Shown here piece after piece: positions 1 through 12,200 of a DNA stretch of 64,000 nt. The stretch covers positions 62,001 to 126,000 of the forward strand of contig JABAKD010000026.1 in NCBI GenBank assembly GCA_012845835.1, read 5' to 3'. A program made the translations under genes and the position numbers. The DNA is from Undaria pinnatifida (Eukaryota; Sar; Phaeophyceae; Laminariales; Alariaceae). A model generated the notes under the pieces. That model was given only the letters and a program-made list of their open reading frames with translations, searched no databases and had not been told where the DNA came from. Every line of letters starts with the position of its first letter. Within the stretch, counting starts at the first letter, position 1.

Positions 1-800
1 TGTGCCCGGGGGCGGCGGGGGGCGGGGGGGGGGGGGGCTTTAGGTCGCATAGATGTAGGGGTTTGTAGTACACGTGGTGCTAGATCTAGGCGATGGTGCG
101 GGTGGTGGGGAAAGAGGGGGTGTTGGGAGCGAGGGTGGGTGGAAATTGCAGCAGCGGCATGGACGGCTTAAAAACAATAACGAGGCGATATCCAGGGCGT
201 GGCATTGTTTTTTACTCTGCCGGATTTCGATATTAGGTGGGGCGTTTGAGCAAGAGAAAGCGAGGAAGAAACAAAAAAAAAGAAAAAGAAGGGGGGAGGG
301 GGGGGGTTCAAGAGGTTTAGGTCACACATAATATTGAAATTCACTCCAGCTATGAGATCAAGGATTTGGTCGACATTGGTCTTCGCAACATTGTGTGTGA
401 TCCTCCGATCGCGCGTAGTAATCATATATGTAGGGGCTTTGCTATACGCGCGGTGCCGGGTCTAGGCGATCGTGCGGGGTGTGGGGATGAAGGGGGCGTT
501 GGAGGGGGAGAGGGGGGATGAATGAAAGCTACGTCATGGATGGCTAGAAAGATAATGACGTGATATTAATTGCTTAGAATTGTTCATTATTACTCTGGCC
601 GATTTCGATTGTAATTGGGGCGTTTGAACGAACTGGGCGGGGAACAAAAGGAGGGGGGCGGAGGGCGGAGATGAGTTGGAGCTACGGCATGGATGGCTAG
701 ATGGATAATGAGATCATATCAGCTGGCTGGTAGTGTTTACTACTCTGGTAGATTTTGATTTCAGGTGGGGCGTTTGAACAAAAGGGATCGGGGGGGGGTG
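1..800 (-). repeat. G-rich tandem satellite, inverted relative to the 52.8-54.8 kb copies
   Basis: At least two diverged units lie head to tail. Each has long G runs, a block reading on the minus strand as the Gly/Pro/Phe frame around 168-425, and the landmarks 'ccgatcgcgcgtagta', 'aggtggggcgtttgagcaa' and 'gatttcgat'. The same landmarks occur in reverse complement at 52.8-54.7 kb, so both ends of the window carry the same satellite in opposite orientation. The short ORFs crossing it follow the repeat and have no protein motif. No gene is seen. Confidence 0.75.
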
Positions 801-3220
801 GGGAGCGAGGATTTTTAATATGCGCGCGGAGACTATAAACCCTAAAGGGGACGAATGTGACGGTTGCAGCAAGAAGACACCCCTTTATATCACCCGCCTG
901 GTACTGTTTATTGTTCTAGAAGGTTTGATGTTACATGTAGTATGCAACCCAGTTCTTGGAAATAGTAAACAACGTGTTGAAATCTTCATAATTTGTTATT
1001 GTACATGGATCGAAAGAGATAGAATATTTCAATCGATATGTACAATCATGTAGATACCATTATTTTCTGACATCGCTGATTATAAGAAAGACATACATAT
1101 TGATAAATACAACAGGCCTCGGTGATGTGGTCATGCAATGTCACCGCCATTGAGAATCAAAGGGAGAAATGCGAATCGGTATTGTCACAGCACTAGACTA
1201 CAGAGCAAATTCTTGATTTTGACCGAAATCGAACGTTGTTTTCGCTGAATTTGGTCTGAACGAAAAGCGTGCTCGCGATCGCGTGGCGTCGCCTCGACGT
1301 CTCTGCTACGGATCCTTCAAAGTTCCAATGCGTTTGCTGCTTGTACAGCAGTAGTACAGGTACACCCAACACGGGCAACATTGGGTACCTGGAAATATAT
1401 ACAGTACAATGCGCTTCCCTCCGCGGGCGGCATTCGCCGCCCTCTACCCTCGCTCAGAAAGGAAAGCTACAACACCTTATGTGAAGCGGACAGAGGTCCA
1501 CTATTGAGTTTAGGTGCAAACACTGGCAACTTTGATCATGCCACGTGTCCCGCTGCCATGCTCCAGGAAATCAGTCCGGATCCCACAGGCAAGAGTATAC
1601 CGTATGCGCCTGGTATCTTGCTTTTAAGTACTCGCGATGTACATGGCTCTGTCTCCAAGTTTGTGACGACAGGGTTGTTATCTCTATTAATAAATTAATA
1701 GCATGATGAACCGGCGCGAACACTGGGTGTGCAGGATGGCGATGGGTGGAAAAAGCAAACACACGTTTATACCAGTAGCGTGCAACATGTATGTGGTTGA
1801 AGTGGCAGCAAAAGAGACGGCTGCTTTATTACGTCACGTCGGCTACACCTTATGTTCCATACTAGAAAAGTGTAATACGTCTAGACGGCGGTCCGTCACA
1901 GGGCTGAGGCTCAGCGGTACTTGAAAAATTCTCGGTAATTAGTTGTTGGTGGCTTTAAGTTTTTACTTTTTATTCAAAGAACAACCTGGAACAATAACAA
2001 AGAGGAAAAAAGGACATTGAAACAACAAAAAATAGGGAAAAGGACACAAAAAAATCACGCACGTACATGGTGGCTCTAGGCGAAACACTTTTTCTTGTCT
2101 GCTGCTAGCGTTGTCGCGCTTTGCTATCTGGTCGATACGAGCGTACGGCTGTATGCACCTTTGTTTGCTGCTCTGTGCAGGGTCGATTGCAGGTTGTTCT
2201 GCTGTGTTTGCAGTACGTAGATACTGTGTGTGGCTTTTGAAGCTTGGTTTGTGCCTTCACTTTGGTTCGCGGTGTACGCAGAAGAAGCGGGTTGAAAAAC
2301 AAAACCAAAAAAAGGAAGAAGGAAAAATGTTAATAGGAAAATACACAAGATCGTTCCAGAAAAAAAAATCCCATCGGCAATTAAGAGCTTAAGATGGCGG
2401 AGAGGTGGGAGAACATGACGAGGGCGTCCTCCGAATGTGCCGACTAATTAGTAAGTGAGTCCTCACTTATATTTTGTTTTAGTTTCCATTGTGCATACGT
2501 AAGAGGATCCAGGCGAGTCGTGTGGAGAGCCTAACCACAACTCGATCGCTGCTTCGTTTTTTGTGGGTATGGTACCGCGGTATGTGCAGCGAGTACGTTG
2601 TCCCTTCTTGTCGCGGGAGTGGCAAATCGCACACTGGAGACTGCATACACTCTTGCGTAGATGGGCCCGGAGCAGTCCTCTTGTAAGTGCTCCTGCTGCT
2701 GTTGTGCATGCGCCACCTTGCCTAATGTTCAAGCCAAGCGAAACAGCTGCCTCACGGAGAAGCGCGACGGTTGCGTGAAGAGTGCGCACAGGTAGGGTCC
2801 TCAACTCTGAAGGTCACAATTGATGTCTTGGCGGATGTCTCTACGGGTGATAGGTGGCAGCTTTAGTCACTGGAGTCGCGATCTAGAGTCGGTGGGTGTG
2901 CTCTGTGGCTGGGCATCTCATTTTTGCCTGTGCGTGGAAAATATTATTTTGTCGGCTCGTCTGCTCCCCGCAGTTAAAAATAAAGAAAAACCCCAGCCAG
3001 ACATCGCCGGTAAAACCACCCCACGGACCACGAACTACCCTGAAGGCGATGCCATTCATAGACCGCTCTCGGTATGGATCCTTCCTTCAGCACGTCAAAA
3101 ATGGTCTTACCGTAAATTCGAGTAATTTTCAACGAAGACGTGGGTGCAGCTCTAAACGGGTTAAAGCCCGCCGATGCCGTATGACAATATTTCCTCGCGC
3201 CCTACCATATTTTGTATCAG
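801..3220. other. No recognised gene; possible upstream introns or 5' region of the transporter gene
   Basis: Many short overlapping ORFs occur in all frames, none with a recognisable domain. A-rich stretches lie at 1970-2070 and 2285-2390. The transporter gene downstream lacks its first membrane segments. Its N-terminal exons must be here or before the window, but I could not find a convincing one with matching phase (the exon at 3221 needs one nucleotide from its predecessor). Confidence 0.4.
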
Positions 3221-6200
3221 GGATGCTGATTGGCGCTGGGTTCTGGTCCGTCTACGCCGACAAATGCGGCCGCCGGACTGCCTTCGTCCAGTCACTGGCT
3301 TGTGTCTTCCTCGGCGGCGTAGCTTCTGCGGCCGCCCCCTCACTCGTAACGCTGTGCATCTTTCGCATGGTTGTCGGCTTTGGCGTCGGCGGCAACCTTC
3401 CCGTGTCGACGGCCCTCGTGACGGAATTTCTCCCCACTCCCCAACGGGCGTACGTGCTTTGCCGCATAAGCGGTGCATTTTGGGGGGTTGGCGTCATCAC
3501 CGCGTCCCTCCTCGGACTTATTCTCGCCAACACACTCAGATCTGGGTGAGCGTCGTGTCTGTCAGTCTGTCTTGACATGCTAGACATACGTATTGGGTCG
3601 CAATACGTCGGTGAGCGTGGTGTCTGTCAGTCTTTCTTGACGTGCTAGACATACGTATTGGGTAGCAATACGTCGCCCTCCGAAGGAAGGCAAAAGAGCT
3701 TTCCGAGTGGACCGCATGCAGCACACCATCCCTACCACCACAATCACCACTACCATCCATCACCGTCACCATCATCACTACCGCAAATATCACGACCAAC
3801 CCCACCGACTGCGCGAACTATCTCACACTTGTTCAAAACAACGTGCCCCTCAAACTGGAGGTGGGGTTCGATAGAGGTCAACACCGCCACACGCACCCTT
3901 CAGTTTGCCCCCTGGGTTTAACTTTGGCGCACTTTTGTATTTTCTACCGTTTCGGCAGCGAAGAAGAACTGTTTTGGAGGTTGTTTCTTGGACTGGCGGC
4001 GTTGCCCTCCGCCATTGTGGCTGTCGCACACCGTGTGCTCCCGGAGAGCCCTCGCTTCTTGCACGCCATGGGAAAGGACGGCGAGGCCGCACAGGTCTGT
4101 CATGTGACGCTGCCGGTTTTTTTTTCACTTTTCGCTGGTGTTGCTATAGTGTAACAAGGACTGTCGAGTGCACGTCTTCAAAATTTCACTGCTGGAAAAT
4201 AAACCACACCTATTCCATGTAGTTCGTCCCCAAAATATGGGCGTTGTTCTAGATGGATTAGGGCTACCCCCCGCGCCCCTCAACTTAGTTGGGGGACTAT
4301 GGGCGGCAAGCTCCACCGGGGGCCCTGCGCGCTCGAGATCCTCGTCGTGTAGCCGTCATTTTTTCTCGAGCGCGCAGGCGTGTTGTGTCTACAAGCAGCC
4401 TTCGCGCTGCGCTGTGGCTGAGAAGTACTTCCGTAAGTGTTGACTTCATGCACATTACACCGTCCTTTCTACCCAACATCAGCACTTTATTTGCGGAAGG
4501 GTTCGAATTCCCGGATAACGGGTCACCACCCATCACCCATCACCAATCAACAGCTACCTGCGACGGCGCCGGTGGTTGCACCGCTCTGGTTTGATTGCTT
4601 CTTTACCCCACTCGTCTTGTCCAAGTAGCAGATCAGAGAAGTGTGCACGATCGATCCGGAAGCACCAAGAATTATTGAGCTTAACGGCCGCCACGGGCTT
4701 GAGTTGTACGTCCTCTCTTTGCCGACTGTGGTGCTACGTATGCGCGGCAGATGCTGGAAAACGTGGCGAGGATGAACGGAAAGCTGGACGTCCTTGGACT
4801 GGATTTCTCGGGAGACCGCAACGGGGGAGACGGCCTCCAGCTAGAATCCTCGCCTGCATCGTACAACCTTCCCGGTACGGGTGTCGTGCAGGATGACGTT
4901 GCTCAGAAAATAAAACGAAAGATAGACCTCGGAACGAAAACGAAAGGGAAGGGAATAACGGAGGTGTGGCGATAAATGTGGTACGTTTACGAGCACCCCC
5001 ATTTCCCCTGTATGCGTACAGAGCGCCCTCCCAACACCATTTTTTTTTTTTTCTTGTCTCACAAGCGCTTGAAGCACCGAGTCAGCTAGCTTTTCTCCCG
5101 CCTGCCTCCCGTTGCAAATCCACCTTTTGCGCCGAAAATGCTCTCTACAGTGACGCCGGGCAGCGGACCCGCGCCGTTTGGGATGGATGCTAACGATCAA
5201 GGCAAGACCCCGAGCAGGGACGGCGGTGCTCCAGGCGCGGCGATGTGGCGCGACGGCGGAGCCCTTCCTGTGATCGAGTACTCTCACGGAGAAGAGGCGG
5301 AAAATGCCGAGGCCGGGGACGTGCGGGAGCTGTTCCACACCCCTATCCTGCGCAAGGTTACGCTGTGTCTGTGAGTGACGTTTGTCAAGAGTTGTACGGA
5401 CGGGTGTCAATGCAAGGTGTACGCACTTGGGTATTTATTGTGGAGTGACTATCCACGAATGCAAAGCTTCAGCTGTAGGTTATGCGACCGAACAGGATTT
5501 CCCCGGGGAGAAATTAGTTGCTCGTACACATTGGCTGAAAGGCACCACGGGGGAAACAACATATAGCCAATATATCGAAAGCACGCCTTGGTTGATTGAG
5601 AGCAGGTAAATACACACCTTTTTTCCCTCACGCAGCGTCTTTGGGGCGTACTCTGTGCCACCTTGTCCAAGAGACCCCTCGTTAAACAACCACTAAAAAC
5701 ATGGCGGTACAGATTGCACACCCTGTACAGCTACAACTACTCGTAGTTGTCTGCCAGACTACTGTTCAAGAAAGTTGTGCAACTAGTAGTCTGTGGACAA
5801 CTACTGTTTGGAGACGTTGTGCAACTAAATATCTGTAGACTACTGTTTGAAAAAGTTGTACAATTATTTGTCTGCAGACAACTACTGTTAGAAAAAGTTG
5901 TGCGACTAGTTGTCGACAGACAAGTACTGTTCGAAACAGTTGTGCAACTAGTTGTCGGCAGACAAGTACTGTTCGAAACAGTTGTGCAACTAGCAGTCTG
6001 TGGACAACTACTGTTTAGAAAAGTTGTACAACTAGTTGTCTGCAGACAACTGCTGGGTAAAACAAAATGCAACTAGTTGCCTGTAGACAACTACTGTTTG
6101 AAAATGTTGTGCAACTAGTTGTCTGCAGAAAGCTACTGGGTGAAAAACCTATGCAATAAGATGTTTAGGGACAACTACGGAGTAGTTGCGGGGGAACACA

Positions 6201-9200
6201 ATTAGTTGTCTGATTAGTTGTCTGCGGACAACCTGAACGTGTACGTTGTTCGATTTGTGCTACTCCCGATCGTTATGTGCTATTTCCGGTCGCCGCACCA
6301 AACAAAAATCATTGCTCTTCGCCTTTGTATCTTCCACGTGATTGCATATACTCTAGTGTTTTAGCGAGTGTGCCGTCACTGCTGGTGCTGCCTGCAAGCC
6401 GGTGCCACAATACCCGGAACTTCTGTGAGTTCTGTAACATTCTGTACCCGAAAATTCTGGGTGTTCTGCAAGACCCCCATACCCTTACTAGGAATCCACA
6501 AACCCTACAGAACATAACCTCGAAATTATGGGCGCAAATTGTTATGCCCACGCTATTGATGGCCACCCTGGGACGTTTGCTTATAAGCCGGTTGTGACGA
6601 CAGCATGGTGAGGTAACAACCTTTTGCACACTCCGTACAACTACAACTCTCGTAGTTGTCTGCCAGACAACTACTGTTTGAAAAGTTGTGTAACTACTAG
6701 TTGTCTGTAGACAACTGCTGTTTAACAAAGTTGTGCAACTAGTTGTCTGTAGTAGACAGCTACTGTTTGAAAAACTTGTGCAACTACTTGTCTTTAGACA
6801 ACTACTGTTCGAAAAAGTTGTGCAACTAGTTGTCTGACTACTAGGTGGAAATCTTTGTAACTACCAGGTAGCTGTTTAGGGACAACTACTGAGTAGTTGC
6901 GGCCGCGCAACCAACTTGTAGTTTGTGTGTTGTACTTGTACAGGGTGTAAAACGACTAAGTTGCATACTGCACAGCTAGTAGTCATACGTTATGCGTTAT
7001 GCGTTGGCTCGTGTTCTGCTCTCGAGGAGGCCGCTGGCCACACTATGCCTTACCGCCCATGCCCGCTTTCGTCGCTGAGCACTGTTCTCGTTCGCGCACT
7101 CCGTTTTTCCATCTTGCATCTCTTTTCGGCACTGTTTCATTACCGGCGGAAATTCATGGACGTGGTAGCTGGGTAGCTTGGGTGGGCATAAACCTCAGGT
7201 GGGAAGCAACCTGTTCCTCAGGAATAAACACGACGAATGTGACTGGTCTTACAGGCTTACCTTTCCGGATTTGAAGTTTCATGAACCGCACCGTTAGATA
7301 TGTTTCTATTGTCGCGTCGCACGTGCGCGAAGCCCGCGACGGACGACCACCTCGACAACTATATTTTACAGATTGTTTGTTTTGGCGGCCGCCTTGCGAT
7401 TGCTGTTAGCACCTCACGAAAATATGTTCACTACTGTTATCGATGTGTTGATGAAAACTGTGCGCTACCCCCCCCCCCCCCATCTCTGCTCCCGACTGGA
7501 CCAGCTACTACGGTCTAACGTTTTTGCTGCCGAGATACTACGACGACATCTCGCATGGGAATAAAGACTTCGTCTACATCCTTTCCGCCTTCCTTGGAGC
7601 GTCTTTCATCCCAGGTACGCCCCAGCTGAGACCCAGCTCACGTGCTGGAACGTTTATCGAGCGGTGGAGGATGAATTTTGGCTGTCACTAATTCTGTCAC
7701 TGGCAGCCGACGCCTTGTCAAGCCTCTGCAGCTTCTGGGCTATCGCTCCCCGGACCGACACGCGCTTACATCCGGCGATAGCGTCCGACTTTGTGGAAGC
7801 AGATCGAACCCCGACGGACGACGCGAGGATGAAAACGTTATAAAAAGGCAAACTAATACATTGTCATCTAAATATGTTCGCCCAAGAATCCACTCGTTAC
7901 CTAGACCGCCTTCTTCCCGCGCTCTCGCCCGGTCTTGATCCCGTCCCTGGCTGCTCCTGGCCTACAGGCTCCCATTTAGCTATGTGGTTGGTCGACGAAC
8001 ATCGTCTGGGTCGCGTGGGTGGTTTGAAATGGTCGGCCGGCGCTTGCGCCACTTCGATCCTTGTTTTAGCCACGACAACACGCGTCACGGCGCTGTTCTC
8101 CGCCGTGTCTTTGCTGGTTTTGTTTTGCCAAGGTGAGCGGGAAAAGGAACTTCTCTTGCGTCTATTTGATGACGATGATCACTATGTTTTCACAATATCA
8201 TAGCTCGTATCCCTAAAATCCAGGCAGTGGTCGCTAATAAAGGTTCATAAATAAAAACGACATTAAAGAAAACAATCAAACTGCGACGTAAACGTACCGT
8301 CTTTGTACTTACAAGAAAATACAGCCGTCTGCTCACTGGTGTACGTTTCGACTCGCTAGAACAGCCTAGAACAGCCTAGAACAGCCTATTAACACTGTAA
8401 CACTAACACTGTAACACTATAATTCAGCAACCTTGTAGTGAGGCGTGTTTGGCCTTTTTGCGTGCCTGCTGTCCTTGGACCGTTTCAACCTGTCCGCGAT
8501 TGTAGCCTTGCACACGCCGGGCAGATGACCTGGATGATCTAGATCCTATGCTTGGAAGTGTAGTGTGATATGTGGTGCAGGATCTGTGTTACAGAGATCC
8601 ATCGCAGGAAACCTGTGCTACTATTAGATCTTTCAGACCAGCGGGCTCTCATCCGGCTCTCATCCAGCAACATGCTCTACAGTAGGCCGTGCAGATAATA
8701 TGGCAGCCCTAAGACCAGGGAACTATCTGCTCTGAAAGACATACACAATCAATATAGGGACCTGATCTGTCCAATGTGCGTGGACTTCACATGAACTCAT
8801 CTGGTGAAGGTACATGCTTAAGTAAGACCTGCTAGACATTAGCTCGACGAGCAACGCTAAGGCTTTTACGCTTGGCCATGACCCGCCTGGGCTCAGTTGC
8901 GTACCTCTGGCTGACGGCACTCCATCTCATTCCCTCGCTTCCGATTTTCTCCCCGCACATGACCACCCGCTTCGCGCCTTCTACCGAGACCAAGTTCTCT
9001 CGTTCTCGTACATGTGTTGCACGTGCAGACGAAAGCTGTGTTCATTGCGCCCTTCTCACTGAAATGTGCTACGTCTTGCTTGTGCCGCCGAAAGCTGCAT
9101 TGCCCCTTTCTCGCTGAGGTTTGTGTGCGCGTTGTACTGTTCTGTCAGCGGTGCCGGGTACGATCATGTACCTCATCACGCCGGAGTTGTACTCCACCAA

Positions 9201-12200
9201 GTATCGCGCGGTGGGGTTGGGAAGCTGCAGCGTTGTGACGCGCTTGGGAGGTGCGTGTTGTTTAGGGTAGGTAATTGGGCTTGGATTTGATTTTGATTAT
9301 TTTGGTGTGTTTTTTTTTCCTTGATTAAGCATGGTTATTTGATCATCTGTCTTGTATGGCGCTTTGTATGGCATACTCAAATCTAAGTGTATTTTTGTTC
9401 ATGGTACTTTAGTATAGTGATGCTGAAACCAATACGATTTATTCTTACCATTGAGCGAGCTTGGGGACACGCGGTCGACTTTGTTGTGGACGCGGGGATA
9501 CTTGAGGTATGGCACAGGTACCCAGACTCAGACTGAGGAGGCTTGGGGGGGGGGGGATTAGGTGGAGGGGAGGGAGAAGGGGTGGGGGGTTGGTGTTGAG
9601 TGGGGGGGCTTGTATGGCGCTCTGTATGCTCAAATCTAATTGTATTTCAGTTCTTGGTACTTTAGTATAGTGATCATGAAACCAATACGATTTATTCGTA
9701 CCTTCAAAGACACACCTTTCGCTGTTGTAAATTTGATGATGAATATTTTACAGACCCTACCTGGTACGACTTTTTCAGGGTAGCATTGAAGTTTGCCATA
9801 CTACAAGTATACACTTAATTTGTATGCAGTTTCAGTATTCTATGCTATTAAAACCATACAGCTAGAAATAGTAAAATACTCAAGAACAAGTCGATTTGAT
9901 TATAATTCGAAGTAACCAATGGTTTGAAAACGTCATGAATCGTGATTAGATTATTCGTGTTGTTATTCGCTGGGCGAAACTGCTGCAGCGTTGCTCGAGT
10001 TCTAAATATCCGATGGTAAGCTTGAAAAATCTGTGGCAGTTGTGTGCGGTACTACAGCTGTATTTGGTACTTGGTTTTGGGTTTTCCGCATTGTTTTACC
10101 CTCTACTAACTCCTTTCGGTGTGCCAAGGGTGTGCCAAGTCAACTTGTTCCTGCTCTGCCGAATCCAGCCAGGAGGATATCGCGGCAGGGTAGCAGAAGC
10201 TGCGGTGACCAACCGGCCCTTCCAGAAGAACGTTTTATAAATGGTTGCGTGAGTTTATTTTGTTTCGGGAACGGCCCGGGTACATCGAGCACGTGCGCTA
10301 TGCAGTTTTCTGTTTGACTTTTCGGTAGTTGGGATGCCTTCCTTTTCTGTCGCGTGCAAAAATACCCACCTGGTACTATTATACTTGTAAACAGCATACA
10401 AGATTTCCATTCCGAGTTGTGTTCTTACTACTGTTTTCACGGGATGGCGCAAGACAAGAAGGCCCGAATCAGCCTGGTTGATATTGTCGTGTATCTGTGG
10501 TTTTTGTGTTTGATTCGATCCTGATGCGGTTGACATTGTACTTTGGTAGCGTGGTTACACAGTGTCAGGAAGAAAAAAGCTGATTATTGATGGAAGAACT
10601 GGCGGAAGCAAGAAAGAATGTGAAAGCATGGTACCACATCGCACTTTCTACGCTTTCTAATTCGCTACGTTACAGGAAACCAACGGAAAGCAGCAGCAAC
10701 AGCAAAGCAGCAGTGCCGATAATGTAAAACGCTAAAACACTCGAATCGTTTTCGTCAATGGAGCGAAAACGTAATATAGATACCTGGTACATACCTGGTA
10801 TCATATCATACAGCTACAGCAGCATTAAAATCGGCCTGGTGGGAGGAGCTACAACAGTAGTCAGCCTGTGTGATGAGAGCAAAAGCAACAAACCAAAAAG
10901 TCGAAAAGTAACTAACAGTTGGAATCATTTGCCTACCCTGAATGTGGATGGGCGAAAACATATGTTTATGGTCGTGAACACACGCATGATCCAACATCAC
11001 ACATTTTGACAAATAGTACGCTCGTACGGCTGTTTGACACTCGAAAGGACTTGAGCAGAGCAGCAGTTGCAACGGCAGCAACAGCAGGCAGGCAGAGCAA
11101 CGCAGGAGTACCTTTCCCGCGTGTTCTTCTGTGTGATGCTGTTTGCCGTACGACCTTTCATGTCCACATCGTGTCGAGTTTCAAAATACCTGGTGCGTGC
11201 ATACGCGGTGAGACAGAATGCGGGTACATATGGCAATGCGTGCGTGGGTTTGTTGTCAGTGCTGACGAAGCACGGGCCAGTCGTTCCTTGCGCACGTCAC
11301 TCAGATGTCAACGCTAGCAGCCTGCTGCGGGCTCGTCTTGGTGTTCATTGTCGCCTGCTGCCAGCCTTTGGCGCTAGTAGCTAGCCTGCTTGGGCTAGTC
11401 CTAGCGGCTACTCTGGACGTCTTCTTTTTTTCATATATCTTAACACGTCCGCGGAGTGCGGGAGTTGCCTCGCATGGACGGGGCGAAGCCGTGCTGACAG
11501 GTAGTCTTCGATTATGCAACTTCATTCCCTCCTGGCGATGAAGAGAACGACATCCTGAAGTGTCGTGCGTTGTTCATCCCTGTTGGGCCCGTCGCTCCAT
11601 CATGTTTTTTCTGTGACCAGAGCTCAAGTTGTCCTCATGTGACGGGGATACCCTAAAGGGGGATACCCTAAAGGGGGCATACTGTTTGATAACGCGTCTT
11701 CGTATATCTACAGCAGCTGGATGGTCCCGTTGCTTCTCCGACGCAAACACGTTTCACGAGTCGGGCAGAATCGCGATCTAGGTAATATCGATTCTGCTCA
11801 TGTCGTAATGGTGCGCATGTTGTTCAGGATCTGTGTAGTACAGATCCGACCGAGGAAACATGTGTAATTTCTACAGTAACCCATGCTGAACATACGGCTC
11901 TCACCCGGCAACGTGATCTAGGCCATGCAGATCATATAGACCACGATCTATCAATTCGAAGAGGCATGTGTCACGAAAGGAAATTTGGTCTGTTCTACAT
12001 GTGGAAAGCAATGCCTGCTTGTTTTTGCTCGTTGCACCATGTTTGTTGATCCCTACGAAGCGTAGAGGGCTTACCCGTTGAGCTGACAATAATGGGGTAG
12101 TGGAGTCACCGGTATGAAGACAAGATTAAGACGTACAAATATATATTACGTTGCTCCTGGCCAAGGCGCAGCGTGGAGTGCGCTCGCCAGAAAGAAAGGC

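Noticed and set aside
1269-1484. Possible N-terminal transporter exon (frame with SKFQCVCC resembling the GFGRFQ start of SVOP proteins)
   Set aside because: Only two or three residues match, and no donor or acceptor with the required phase was found.
5737-6076. Two long opposing ORFs (109-111 codons) at 5.74-6.07 kb
   Set aside because: They run through the minisatellite array and simply translate its repeat unit (SCLQTTSCTT-like). No independent coding signal.
5720-6935. CRISPR array
   Set aside because: Units are variable and lack unique spacers of constant length; the palindromic words vary in spacing. It is a minisatellite in a eukaryotic intron.
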